Shown here piece after piece: positions 9,070 through 17,125 of a DNA stretch of 51,754 bases. A program made the position numbers and the translations under genes. The DNA is from an uncultured Eudoraea sp. (GTDB taxonomy: Bacteria; Bacteroidota; Bacteroidia; Flavobacteriales; Flavobacteriaceae): positions 1 through 51,754 of the forward strand of contig NZ_CAMYIP010000117.1 in NCBI RefSeq assembly GCF_947258525.1, given 5' to 3'. Each line of letters opens with the position of its first letter. Positions within the stretch are counted from its first letter, which is position 1. The notes under the pieces are model-generated. The model was not told where the DNA came from. It searched no databases and was given only the letters and a program-made list of their open reading frames with translations.

Positions 9070-9855
9070 TTGGACTTTTTTAACTTTCTGGATTTTAAAA
9101 TCACCGACATTATAGACATCCTCCTTGTGGCTATACTTCTTTATTATATCTATAAACTTGTTCGGGGCACGGTCGCTATCAATATTTTTATTGGAATTGT
9201 TATTGTCTGGGGTTTTTGGAAATTAACCCAATTGCTGGATATGAAAATGATAAGTAGCGTGGTAGGTGGATTTATGTCTGTGGGATTAATTGCACTAATT
9301 GTTGTTTTCCAACAGGAAATTAGAAAATTCCTTCTAATGATTGGTTCAACTAATTTTGCCAGAAACCGGAATTTTGTAAAAAGATTTAAATTTTTAAAAC
9401 AAGAAGGCGTTACCTCAAAACTCGATATTGATGCTGTTCTTAAAGCGTGCGATAAAATGAGCAGAAGCAGGACGGGTGCCATTTTAGTAATAAAGCGAAG
9501 TAATTCTTTAGATTTTGTAAAATCTTCAGGAGACGCTATGAATGTGGAAGTGAATCAACCCATAATTGAAAGTATCTTTTATAAAAATAGTCCGTTACAC
9601 GACGGTGCTGCCATTATTGAAAACAACCAAATTACGGCTACAAGAGTCATATTGCCATTATCTAATGAACGTAATATTCCTTTGCGTTTTGGGCTGAGGC
9701 ACAGGGCGGCTATTGGAATTACAGAGCGAACAGATGCCGTTGCCCTAGTTCTTAGCGAAGAAACCGGATTGATCTCTTATATAAACAATGGAGAATTTGT
9801 TTCCTACAAAGACTTATCTGATCTGTCTAATAAAATTAAACTAGACTTACTCTAG
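9070..9855 (+). CDS. cdaA: Diadenylate cyclase CdaA (c-di-AMP synthase)
   Basis: The 261-residue protein begins with about three membrane helices (residues about 12-85), followed by a cytoplasmic DisA_N cyclase domain. The catalytic Asp-Gly-Ala is at 178-180 (SPLHDGAAII) and the ATP-binding Arg-His-Arg at 210-212 (RHRAAIG). It makes c-di-AMP from two ATP molecules, a second messenger controlling osmolyte balance and envelope stress. The start codon is TTG at 9070: there is no ATG before residue 58, and MDFFNFLDFKITD matches the usual N-terminus in relatives. An AAGGA lies directly against this TTG, too close to act as a ribosome-binding site. folP-cdaA adjacency is common in Flavobacteriia. 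Confidence 0.95.
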   Translation: MDFFNFLDFKITDIIDILLVAILLYYIYKLVRGTVAINIFIGIVIVWGFWKLTQLLDMKMISSVVGGFMSVGLIALIVVFQQEIRKFLLMIGSTNFARNRNFVKRFKFLKQEGVTSKLDIDAVLKACDKMSRSRTGAILVIKRSNSLDFVKSSGDAMNVEVNQPIIESIFYKNSPLHDGAAIIENNQITATRVILPLSNERNIPLRFGLRHRAAIGITERTDAVALVLSEETGLISYINNGEFVSYKDLSDLSNKIKLDLL

Positions 9856-9857
9856 CC

Positions 9858-10640
9858 ATGGAGTGTAAAAATTGCAGAAACCTTCTACCAACAGATTTTA
9901 ATTTCTGTCCTAACTGCGGCGCCAAAGTAATACACTACAGACTTACATTTAAAAATCTCTGGCATGAGGTTATTGAGCGTTTTTTTGATCTTGACAATAC
10001 TTTCTTCAGGACCTTCATACATTTATTTACTAAGCCGGCAGAGGTCATTGATGGTTATATCTCAGGTATTCGAAGAAAGTACCTGAATCCGTTAAGTTAT
10101 CTGGGAATTGCCCTAACTCTTTCCGGTCTTACAATTTTTTTGATACAAAAAGTTTTCGATGTAAATATGGACCTTGATGTCTTCAATCAAGGAGTAAATC
10201 CTGAACTGAATCAAAAAATAATGCCCATCGTGTTCGACTTTTCGTCATTGGTGTTTGTTTTATTTATCCCAATCTTTGGGATTGCGGGTTGGTTAACTTT
10301 TAATAAGAAAGGATATGTATTTGCAGAATACCTTATTGTTTTCTTCTATACTTTAGCCCATTGGAGTATTGTTTCTTTTCCTATAGGTCTGACTATGATA
10401 ATTGTTGCTCCCAGTAATTATCTGGAGCTATCTACTATTATGCTCCCGGCGATGATAGCATACTCAATATATGTAATGCAAAGGATACATAAATTTAGAG
10501 CTGGCCAATTTGTTCTTAGAATGTTTCTTTTTCTGATTTTGGCTTTTATTGGTTATATAGGGATAATTATAGCGTTTTATGTCATTCTTTTTGCAACAGG
10601 AACAATTACCATGGAGGATTTCACACCGGTAAAAAAGTAA
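9858..10640 (+). CDS. DUF3667 membrane protein with N-terminal zinc ribbon
   Basis: The 260-residue protein starts 2 bp after the cdaA stop, so it is translationally close to it. It opens with a zinc ribbon with two Cys-X2-Cys pairs (CKNCRN and FCPNCGAKV, residues 3-22), then the DUF3667 signature (FFDLDNTFFRTFIHLFTKP, then YLNPLSYL). About five hydrophobic helices fill residues 85-250. DUF3667 has no known function. The tight linkage with cdaA makes a link to c-di-AMP signalling or membrane homeostasis conceivable; that is inference from position only. Confidence 0.85.
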   Translation: MECKNCRNLLPTDFNFCPNCGAKVIHYRLTFKNLWHEVIERFFDLDNTFFRTFIHLFTKPAEVIDGYISGIRRKYLNPLSYLGIALTLSGLTIFLIQKVFDVNMDLDVFNQGVNPELNQKIMPIVFDFSSLVFVLFIPIFGIAGWLTFNKKGYVFAEYLIVFFYTLAHWSIVSFPIGLTMIIVAPSNYLELSTIMLPAMIAYSIYVMQRIHKFRAGQFVLRMFLFLILAFIGYIGIIIAFYVILFATGTITMEDFTPVKK

Positions 10641-10654
10641 ACTTAGCGCATTAG

Positions 10655-12421
10655 CTAGGCAACTTCTTCAGCCAAAAACTGAGCTTCGTAAAGCTTGTTG
10701 TAATATCCTCCTTTTTTAAGTAATTCCTTGTGCGTACCGCTCTCAAGAATTCGACCGGCATCCATGACCAGGATTTTATCTGCTTTTTTCACAGTAGCCA
10801 GCCTGTGGGCAATAATAATTGAAGTTCTGCCGGAAGTGATCTTTTCCGTCGCTTTCTGGATCAACTGCTCAGAATAAGTGTCTACCGAGGAGGTGGCTTC
10901 ATCCAGTACCAATATACTTGGATTACTTACATAGGCGCGCAAGAAAGCAATTAGCTGGCGCTGACCACTGGAAAGCATAGTTCCCCTTTCTTTTACATTG
11001 TACTGATAGCCACCTGGCAAGCTGTTGATAAACTCATGCACCCCAATTTGCTTTGCAGCCTCCTCAATACTTTCTAATGTCACTGTTTCGTCTCCCAGGG
11101 AGATATTCTTGGCTATGGTGTCTGCAAAAAGAAAGACATCCTGTAGTACAACTGCTATATTCCTGCGAAGAGATGCTAATTTGTAATTAGTGATATTTAT
11201 ATCATCTACCAGGATCTCACCCGAATTAATTTCGTAAAAACGATTTAAGAGATTAATAATGGTTGATTTACCGGCTCCTGTAGCACCCACAATGGCAACA
11301 GTCTGACCTACTTTTACATCAAAGGAGATGCCGTGCAAAATTTCCTCATCTTCAAGGTAACCGAAGTGAACGTTTGAAAATTTAATATTTCCGAGTACAT
11401 GATCTTTCTCGACAGTCCCTAAATCCTCTATATTGCTCTCAGTATCCAGAATTTTAAAAACCCTGTTTGCGGCTACCATCCCCATTTGAAGCGTATTAAA
11501 TTTATCGGCTATCTGCCTTAGAGGCTGAAATAACATGCTTGATAAAAGTATAAAGGCAAAAATTATCCCGTATTCATCTCGTTCAATACTGGTAACATTT
11601 TGAAGACCCCCGTACCAAACAATTAATCCTACCGTAATAGATGAAACAATGTCTGCGATAGGGAAGAAAAAAGAATTATACCACACCGTTTTTAGCCAGG
11701 CATTCATATGTTTCTTATTAATTTCCCGAAATTTATCGCTTTCAATTTTTTCTCTTGTAAACAGCTGTACTATTTTCATTCCTGTTATACGCTCCTGGAC
11801 AAATGAATTGAGGTTGGAAACCTGAGCCCTAACATCTATGAAGGCCTTCTTCATAGCACGCTGAAATAAACGGGTGGCGTAAAGAATTACGGGTAATACA
11901 GCGAACACAATTAGTGCTAATTTCCAATTGATAACCAACATTACCACGGCCACTACAATCATTTTAAGCAGGTCGGATACGATAACAAAAAAACCCTGAC
12001 TAAAAATCTCACCTATACGCTGCAAATCTGCTACTGCGCGCGTAACAAGCAACCCAATAGAAGAATTGTCGAAATATTTCATTTTAAACCCGAGCATTTT
12101 TTTAAAAAGGTAAATCCGGATATCCCTGATTACCGATTCTCCGAGCCAATTGGCGAAATAATTAAAGCAAAGCTGGCTGATTACCTGCCCGAAAAGCACG
12201 GCAGCCATGGTGAGGATAAGGAATAAAAGCTTTTCCGAATCGGCTTGCTTAACAGCACCGTCAATTATTTCACCTACAATAAGCGGAGTTAATACGGCAA
12301 AGGCAGAAATAGAAATAGCAGCAATGGCCACACCATAGAAAGTTAACCTATAGGGTTTAGTATAGGCTAATACTCGATTGAATAATCTAAAATCAAATGC
12401 TTTTCCGGTGTCTTGATCCAT
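10655..12421 (-). CDS. ABC exporter, fused membrane and ATPase domains (MsbA-like)
   Basis: The 588-residue half-transporter has a six-helix type-1 exporter membrane domain (about residues 20-320) followed by an ATPase domain. The ATPase shows Walker A GATGAGKST (about 378-386), the Q-loop in VVLQDVFLF, signature LSSGQRQLIAF (about 479) and Walker B ILVLDEATSSVD, followed by the IIAHRLATV H-loop. It probably works as a homodimer in the inner membrane and resembles lipid or multidrug exporters; substrate cannot be assigned. Its ATG lies inside the last 29 bp of truA, so the two are translationally coupled. Confidence 0.93.
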   Translation of the reverse strand: MDQDTGKAFDFRLFNRVLAYTKPYRLTFYGVAIAAISISAFAVLTPLIVGEIIDGAVKQADSEKLLFLILTMAAVLFGQVISQLCFNYFANWLGESVIRDIRIYLFKKMLGFKMKYFDNSSIGLLVTRAVADLQRIGEIFSQGFFVIVSDLLKMIVVAVVMLVINWKLALIVFAVLPVILYATRLFQRAMKKAFIDVRAQVSNLNSFVQERITGMKIVQLFTREKIESDKFREINKKHMNAWLKTVWYNSFFFPIADIVSSITVGLIVWYGGLQNVTSIERDEYGIIFAFILLSSMLFQPLRQIADKFNTLQMGMVAANRVFKILDTESNIEDLGTVEKDHVLGNIKFSNVHFGYLEDEEILHGISFDVKVGQTVAIVGATGAGKSTIINLLNRFYEINSGEILVDDINITNYKLASLRRNIAVVLQDVFLFADTIAKNISLGDETVTLESIEEAAKQIGVHEFINSLPGGYQYNVKERGTMLSSGQRQLIAFLRAYVSNPSILVLDEATSSVDTYSEQLIQKATEKITSGRTSIIIAHRLATVKKADKILVMDAGRILESGTHKELLKKGGYYNKLYEAQFLAEEVA

Positions 12422-13166
12422 TAAATTCCAGAATGGTTGAAGGGTATAAAACTTTAGTCAAATATAATCCTTTTGCCGGGACGGAAGCACCGGCAGTTCG
12501 CCGATCCTTGCTTTTTATAATAGTCTTAACATCTTCAGGTGTTATTTTTCCGAGTCCGACATCTATTAAAGTCCCCACAATTGCACGAACCATATTTCTA
12601 AGAAAGCGGTCTGCGGTAATGGTAAATACGAGCTTATCTTTTTTAGTTTTCCAGGATGCGGATTTAATTTTACACAGATAGGTTTTAACGTCTGTATTTG
12701 ATTTGGAAAAGCATTTGAAGTCCTCATACTCCAATAAAATGGCTGCTGCCTTATTCATGGAAGGAATATCCAATATGTGTTTTATATAATATGCAGAATC
12801 CTTATAAAATGGGTTCTTTTCCTGCACTATCCAATACTCATAAGTGCGTTCCAAGGCATCAAAACGAGCATGCGCGTCCTCAGGAACTTCACTAATCTTT
12901 TGAATAGCAATATCCTCCGGTAAAAAGGTATTGAACCTATAGGTGAGTTCTGCTAAATCTTTGATTTCCTGAAAATCAAAATGCGCATACATGTTTTTTG
13001 CATGAACTCCGGTGTCCGTCCTCCCCGCGGCAACAAGGCTTATGGTAGATTTTAACAATGTACTTAATGATTCTTCCATCAACTGTTGAACAGATGATGC
13101 ATTAGGCTGCCTCTGCCATCCGTGGTAGGCTTGTCCGAAATAAGAAAAAGCTACAAAATATCTCAA
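12393..13166 (-). CDS. truA: tRNA pseudouridine(38-40) synthase TruA
   Basis: The 257-residue enzyme converts uridines 38-40 of the anticodon arm to pseudouridine. Markers are an N-terminal RYFVAFSYFGQAYHGWQRQ, the catalytic Asp51 in AGRTDTGVHA, RTYEYWI, and the C-terminal RFLRNMVRAIVGTLIDVG typical of TruA. The 3' end overlaps the start of the ABC exporter by 29 bp. Confidence 0.97.
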   Translation of the reverse strand: MRYFVAFSYFGQAYHGWQRQPNASSVQQLMEESLSTLLKSTISLVAAGRTDTGVHAKNMYAHFDFQEIKDLAELTYRFNTFLPEDIAIQKISEVPEDAHARFDALERTYEYWIVQEKNPFYKDSAYYIKHILDIPSMNKAAAILLEYEDFKCFSKSNTDVKTYLCKIKSASWKTKKDKLVFTITADRFLRNMVRAIVGTLIDVGLGKITPEDVKTIIKSKDRRTAGASVPAKGLYLTKVLYPSTILEFNGSRHRKSI

Positions 13167-13315
13167 GCTATTATTCTATTTTTGTGAGCGGTAAAGATAG
13201 CGAAGATAGCCTTTAGAATTAAGGACCTTCTCCCCTGTGCTGATCTGAACAGATTCTTAATAGATACAACGGACTTATTGTGCTTGAATGCCTTTTTAAA
13301 CAATTGCTGAAATAA

Positions 13316-13810
13316 ATGACCCGCATCTTACTTCTTTCGGATACCCATGGCTTTTTAGATGACACTATTCTTAAGTATGCCAGCCAGGCGGATGAAATAT
13401 GGCACGCGGGTGATATTGGCTCCTTTGATGTTACCGATGCCCTCGGCGCGTTAAAACCTGTTCGTGCCGTTTATGGTAATATTGATGATCATCGGTTACA
13501 GAAAGAATTTCCTTTGGACGACCGGTTTAAATGTGAGAATGTGGATGTTTGGATGACCCATATTGGGGGTTATCCCAATAGGTATGACAGGAGAATCAGG
13601 GAGCAGATCAAAAAGAACCCACCAAAACTATTCATCTCGGGCCATTCTCATATTCTTAAGGTAATGTGGGATAAAAAGCTAAATCTACTGCACATGAACC
13701 CCGGTTCTTGTGGTAAGAACGGTTTTCATCAGATCAGGACCATGCTCAGGTTTGATATTGACGGGGAAGAAATAAAGAACCTTGAAGTTATAGAGTTGGG
13801 CAAGCGCTAG
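13316..13810 (+). CDS. YfcE/MJ0936-type metallophosphoesterase
   Basis: The 164-residue protein has the calcineurin-like metal-binding motifs in order: LLSDTHG (Asp9, His11), HAGDIGSFD, YGNIDDH, THIGGYP and SGHSHI. That pattern fits the small single-domain YfcE/MJ0936 phosphodiesterases, which use two divalent metals and often show broad in-vitro phosphodiesterase activity. The physiological substrate is unknown. The gene stands alone, divergent from truA and convergent with the DUF4293 gene. Confidence 0.93.
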   Translation: MTRILLLSDTHGFLDDTILKYASQADEIWHAGDIGSFDVTDALGALKPVRAVYGNIDDHRLQKEFPLDDRFKCENVDVWMTHIGGYPNRYDRRIREQIKKNPPKLFISGHSHILKVMWDKKLNLLHMNPGSCGKNGFHQIRTMLRFDIDGEEIKNLEVIELGKR

Positions 13811-13940
13811 GGAATGAGGTATTGTTGGAGCTCTTGTGCATTAGGCGCAAAGCGACTACCGAATGCCCGGTTCTACATAGCCCGAAAGTTTTGAGGGCAA
13901 AGTAGGAAGCGCCCAAAAAGCCTTTATTTATAACGTAAAA

Positions 13941-13970
13941 CCCTGAAGCAGAGATAAACTTGCCTCAGGG
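13941..13970. terminator. Hairpin between convergent genes
   Basis: CCCTGA and TCAGGG flank an 18-nt middle that adds a GC/GC pair inside. It sits between the convergent phosphoesterase and DUF4293 genes. There is no long T tract on either side, so termination is plausible but not certain. Confidence 0.4.
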
Positions 13971-14000
13971 TCACGCACTAATACTACTAAGATGTTAGGT

Positions 14001-14411
14001 TCAACGTAAGCGATCAACAGATTTTACAAGATCTTCATCCTTCTTTATGGACCTGTTGGCCAGGACCAAAAAAACGATAGAAAATACAGGAATCAGCATC
14101 CCAATACCCTTCTCAGAAACAGCGGTCTCTCCGGATAAGTTTAGTGATCGGTAAACGAAAAATCCCAGTAAAAAAAGATTCAATATTATATTCAACCTGT
14201 TAAAAACAAATTGATTTTTTCGGTTCTTAAATAAAAAAATGGTGATAACCGCCAGGGCGGAAGAAGCTGCATATACCAATGCAAGCCAACTAATATCTCT
14301 TGCAAAAACAGTATTTCCTTCAGTCCCTGTCCAAAGGTTTAAATAAAAAGGCAACGCGCCGGTAAACAGAGCGACCAAAATTAAGTAAACGGTTTGAATG
14401 CGTTGAATCAT
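14001..14411 (-). CDS. DUF4293 four-helix membrane protein
   Basis: The 136-residue protein has four hydrophobic segments (about residues 5-25, 40-60, 70-90 and 100-120) and begins MIQRIQTVYLILVALFTG, the usual DUF4293 N-terminus. The C-terminus is charged (RSIKKDEDLVKSVDRLR) and probably cytoplasmic. The family is confined to Bacteroidota and is often found divergent from rho, as here. No function is known. Confidence 0.85.
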   Translation of the reverse strand: MIQRIQTVYLILVALFTGALPFYLNLWTGTEGNTVFARDISWLALVYAASSALAVITIFLFKNRKNQFVFNRLNIILNLFLLGFFVYRSLNLSGETAVSEKGIGMLIPVFSIVFLVLANRSIKKDEDLVKSVDRLR

Positions 14412-14434
14412 AAGTTTATGAAAAAATAGAAGTG

Positions 14435-14442
14435 CAAAAGTA
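14435..14442 (-). promoter_or_regulatory. -7 element TAnnTTTG for the DUF4293 gene
   Basis: The minus strand reads TACTTTTG, an exact match to the Bacteroidota -7 consensus, ending 24 bp before the DUF4293 ATG. No good -33 TTG was found at the usual 17-23 bp. Confidence 0.5.
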
Positions 14443-14542
14443 CATGTCTTTTAAAACATTACCATAAAAATTGAAATAAAAATAGTGCTTCTGTGGACTA
14501 AGATAATGGTAACAATTATTCCCAAGCAGCATAAATACAGCC

Positions 14543-14569
14543 TGTTTTGGCGAATCATTTGCCAAAACA
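14543..14569. repeat. Inverted repeat upstream of rho
   Basis: TGTTTTGGC and GCCAAAACA form a perfect 9-bp palindrome around a 9-nt loop, about 60-85 bp upstream of the likely rho -7 element. It could be an operator or the end of an upstream transcript; there is no T tract. Confidence 0.55.
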
Positions 14570-14742
14570 AAAGTGGAAGGAGATAAATTAAATAAGTAAG
14601 AACAGATGTTTTGTTTAAAATAATTTGTAATATTGTGGCGTTAGTAGATATAACACCTACCTATTGGGGTCTCAATCCCATGTAATACCCAAAAGAAACT
14701 ATATACTTCAATTTTTATATACTATAATTTATTTTATACTCA

Positions 14743-16338
14743 ATGTTTGAGATTTCAGATTTAAAAGCAAAAAAGCTGCCTGAGCTTCAGGATATTGCAA
14801 AAGAATTAAGTGTCCCCAAATACAAGACCTTAAAGAAACTGGATTTAGTTTATCAAATTCTTGATTTACAGGCCAGTAATCCCAAAGCAGTGCAAGCAAC
14901 TAAAGTGAAAGCAGTGCAAGCAACTACAGTGGGAGTAACGGAAAAAACTCCGCCAAAACAACATAGACCCAACGTTGCTAAGGAAAGATTTAAGAGCGCT
15001 CCACCCAAAACCCAGGCTCCTACCGAAAAGGTAGCTAAACATGAAGTTTCGCATCAAAAGAGCCATTCAAATCAGGATTCTAAAGAGCAGCAAAAGAATA
15101 AACCTCAGCACAGCAAAGGCCCACATGGCAAAAAGATTCAGCATCATAAGAACGGTCAGGATGGTAAGACCAGTAATTTTGATAAGGACCTGAAAAATAA
15201 ATACAAGCAGCCGGAATACGAATTCGACAGTATTATTGAAAGCGAAGGCGTTCTGGATATCATGCAGGATGGTTATGGATTTCTTAGATCATCTGATTAC
15301 AATTATCTCTCTTCTCCCGATGATATTTACGTTTCTCAATCGCAAATCAGGCTCTTTGGTTTAAAAACAGGAGATACTGTTTTAGGTAATGTACGCCCTC
15401 CAAAAGAAGGTGAAAAATATTTTCCATTAATAAAGGTTAATAAAATTAACGGAATGGACCCTCAGGTAGTACGAGACAGGGTTTCTTTTGAACACCTGAC
15501 TCCATTATTCCCTCAGGAAAAATTTAAACTGGCAGAACGTCAAAGTACCCTCTCTACACGAATTATTGATTTGTTTTCACCAATTGGAAAAGGACAACGG
15601 GGAATGATCGTTTCTCAACCAAAAACTGGGAAAACAATGCTTTTAAAGGATATAGCAAATGCTATAGCGGCAAATCATCCTGAAGTATATCAGATTATTC
15701 TTTTAATAGATGAACGTCCTGAGGAAGTTACCGATATGCAGCGCAATGTAAGCGGTGAAGTAGTTGCTTCTACCTTTGATAAAGAAGCTACCGAACATGT
15801 CAGGGTAGCCAATATTGTATTGGAAAAGGCAAAAAGACTGGTAGAATGCGGGCACGATGTAGTAATACTTCTGGATTCCATTACCCGTCTGGCAAGAGCC
15901 TACAATACGGTTCAACCTGCTTCCGGTAAAGTACTTAGTGGCGGGGTAGACGCCAACGCACTGCACAAACCAAAACGATTTTTTGGAGCAGCCCGTAATA
16001 TTGAGAACGGTGGTTCTTTATCTATAATAGCTACCGCCCTTACAGAAACCGGGTCTAAAATGGATGAAGTTATTTTTGAGGAATTCAAAGGTACCGGTAA
16101 TATGGAATTACAATTAGACAGACGAATTAGCAACAGAAGAATATTCCCGGCAATAGACCTTGTAACTTCTTCTACAAGAAGAGATGATCTTCTATTGGAT
16201 GAAAATACAATTCAGCGTATGTGGATAATGCGTAAGTATCTGGCTGATATGAATCCGATTGAGGCTATGGAATTCATGGAACAAAGAATAAAACAAACTA
16301 AAAATAATGAGGAGTTTTTGATGACTATGAGTCAATAA
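14743..16338 (+). CDS. rho: Transcription termination factor Rho, with long N-terminal insertion
   Basis: Rho is a hexameric RNA-dependent ATPase that ends transcription of untranslated RNA. The 531-residue protein starts with a Rho N-terminal SAP-like domain ([16 protein letters not shown]). A low-complexity, Lys/Gln/His/Pro-rich insertion covers about residues 50-150, including two near-identical repeats [16 protein letters not shown]. The RNA-binding cold-shock-like domain ([15 protein letters not shown]) begins near residue 168. The ATPase core has Walker [11 protein letters not shown] (about 291-300), [14 protein letters not shown] and Walker [17 protein letters not shown]. The insertion is typical of Bacteroidota Rho and may add RNA binding or phase-separation properties. 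An intrinsic terminator follows directly. Confidence 0.97.
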   Translation: MFEISDLKAKKLPELQDIAKELSVPKYKTLKKLDLVYQILDLQASNPKAVQATKVKAVQATTVGVTEKTPPKQHRPNVAKERFKSAPPKTQAPTEKVAKHEVSHQKSHSNQDSKEQQKNKPQHSKGPHGKKIQHHKNGQDGKTSNFDKDLKNKYKQPEYEFDSIIESEGVLDIMQDGYGFLRSSDYNYLSSPDDIYVSQSQIRLFGLKTGDTVLGNVRPPKEGEKYFPLIKVNKINGMDPQVVRDRVSFEHLTPLFPQEKFKLAERQSTLSTRIIDLFSPIGKGQRGMIVSQPKTGKTMLLKDIANAIAANHPEVYQIILLIDERPEEVTDMQRNVSGEVVASTFDKEATEHVRVANIVLEKAKRLVECGHDVVILLDSITRLARAYNTVQPASGKVLSGGVDANALHKPKRFFGAARNIENGGSLSIIATALTETGSKMDEVIFEEFKGTGNMELQLDRRISNRRIFPAIDLVTSSTRRDDLLLDENTIQRMWIMRKYLADMNPIEAMEFMEQRIKQTKNNEEFLMTMSQ

Positions 16339-16359
16339 AAAAATTCTTTTAAATTAGGG

Positions 16360-16394
16360 AATCCCGATGGTTATTGATCATCGGGATTTTTTTT
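16360..16394 (+). terminator. Intrinsic terminator of rho
   Basis: AATCCCGATG and CATCGGGATT form a 10-bp stem with a 9-nt loop, followed by a run of T. It begins 22 bp after the rho stop. Confidence 0.9.
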
Positions 16395-16468
16395 TGGAAT
16401 AGCTACAAGAAAAATTAAACGGAATTATTCCCGACCAATTTCCATCTTGTTATCTCAAATCCAACCAT

Positions 16469-16497
16469 AAAAAAAGCCCCAACAGTTAAGTCAGGGC
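16469..16497 (-). terminator. Intrinsic terminator of rpsT
   Basis: On the minus strand GCCCTGAC and GTTGGGGC pair (8 bp, two G-T wobbles) around TTAACT, followed by seven T. It lies 25 bp after the rpsT stop. Confidence 0.8.
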
Positions 16498-16521
16498 CCT
16501 GAAAGAATATATTTTTAAAGC

Positions 16522-16773
16522 CTAAAGTGCGGCAATGTGCTTTGTAAGCTTACTTTTTAAATTAGCTGCTTTATTAGTGTGAATAATATTGCGCTTTGCA
16601 AGTTTATCTATCATGCTTACAACAGCAGGAAAGAGCTTTTGAGCCTTCTTTTTATCGGTTTCGCTCCTTAATTTTTTAATTGCATTTCTAGTTGTTTTGT
16701 GCTGATATCTGTTACGTAACCGCACAACTTCATTTCTTCTGATTCTCTTTAATGCCGACTTGTGATTTGCCAT
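16522..16773 (-). CDS. rpsT: 30S ribosomal protein S20
   Basis: The 83-residue basic protein begins [21 protein letters not shown], the S20 signature, and is made of long Lys/Arg-rich helices that bind 16S rRNA. It lies 39 bp downstream of the second tRNA-Glu gene on the same strand, so it may be partly read from the tRNA promoter. A strong terminator follows. Confidence 0.97.
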   Translation of the reverse strand: MANHKSALKRIRRNEVVRLRNRYQHKTTRNAIKKLRSETDKKKAQKLFPAVVSMIDKLAKRNIIHTNKAANLKSKLTKHIAAL

Positions 16774-16793
16774 TTTTTTATATTTTATTTATT

Positions 16794-16819
16794 CGGGCTA
16801 TATGTTTTTTTGTAGCCCG
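16794..16819 (-). repeat. Inverted repeat spanning the 3' end of tRNA-Glu copy 2
   Basis: On the minus strand CGGGCTA (the last seven bases of the tRNA) is followed 12 nt later by TAGCCCG, a perfect complement. The trailer could therefore pair with the acceptor 3' strand. Confidence 0.6.
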
Positions 16820-16884
16820 TAGGGGAATCGAACCCCTGTTACCAGGATGAAAACCTGGCGTCCTAACCCCTAGACGAACGGGCC
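16813..16884 (-). tRNA. tRNA-Glu (anticodon TTC), copy 2
   Basis: The 72-nt minus-strand sequence folds as a cloverleaf: acceptor GGCCCGT/ACGGGCT (G1-U72), anticodon stem CCAGG/CCTGG with loop TTTTCAT giving anticodon TTC, and T arm AGGGG TTCGATT CCCCT. The discriminator is A. CCA is not encoded. It is identical over all 72 bases to the copy at 16974-17045. Confidence 0.95.
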
Positions 16885-16973
16885 ATTATTTTTTTAAATG
16901 CTCCTGTAATAAATGAGCTACGTGTCTTTCAACTGTTCTCATCAATCACATTTCAATATTTCAATATACTTAG

Positions 16974-17045
16974 TAGCCCGTAGGGGAATCGAACCCCTGT
17001 TACCAGGATGAAAACCTGGCGTCCTAACCCCTAGACGAACGGGCC
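16974..17045 (-). tRNA. tRNA-Glu (anticodon TTC), copy 1
   Basis: This is the same 72-nt tRNA-Glu sequence and fold as the downstream copy, separated from it by 89 bp. It is promoter-proximal: the -7 element lies 24 bp upstream. The two genes are a recent or gene-converted tandem duplication. Confidence 0.95.
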
Positions 17046-17068
17046 ATTAGATCGCATAAATGCGGATG

Positions 17069-17098
17069 CAAAAATACAATTATTTTTTACTATACCAA
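17069..17098 (-). promoter_or_regulatory. Promoter of the tRNA-Glu operon
   Basis: On the minus strand TTG (17096-17098) is followed after 19 bp by TATTTTTG (17069-17076), matching the Bacteroidota TTG-N17-23-TAnnTTTG consensus. It is the best complete promoter in the window and probably drives tRNA-Glu, tRNA-Glu and possibly rpsT. Confidence 0.75.
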
Positions 17099-17125
17099 CT
17101 CCATTATATTTTTTTTTGATTATGC

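Larger units (their letters stand above)
14412..14742. other. 331-bp intergenic region with rho leader
   Basis: This gene-free stretch separates divergent DUF4293 and rho. It holds the DUF4293 -7 element (14435-14442), a perfect 9-bp inverted repeat at 14543-14569, and a near-consensus -7 element TAATATTG at 14628-14635 (one mismatch) that could serve rho. The last 100 bases are AT-rich leader. I see no credible small gene. Confidence 0.6.

Noticed and set aside
16813-17045. Possible integration site at duplicated tRNA-Glu
   Set aside because: Full-length tRNA copies are next to each other with housekeeping genes on both sides and no integrase or cargo.
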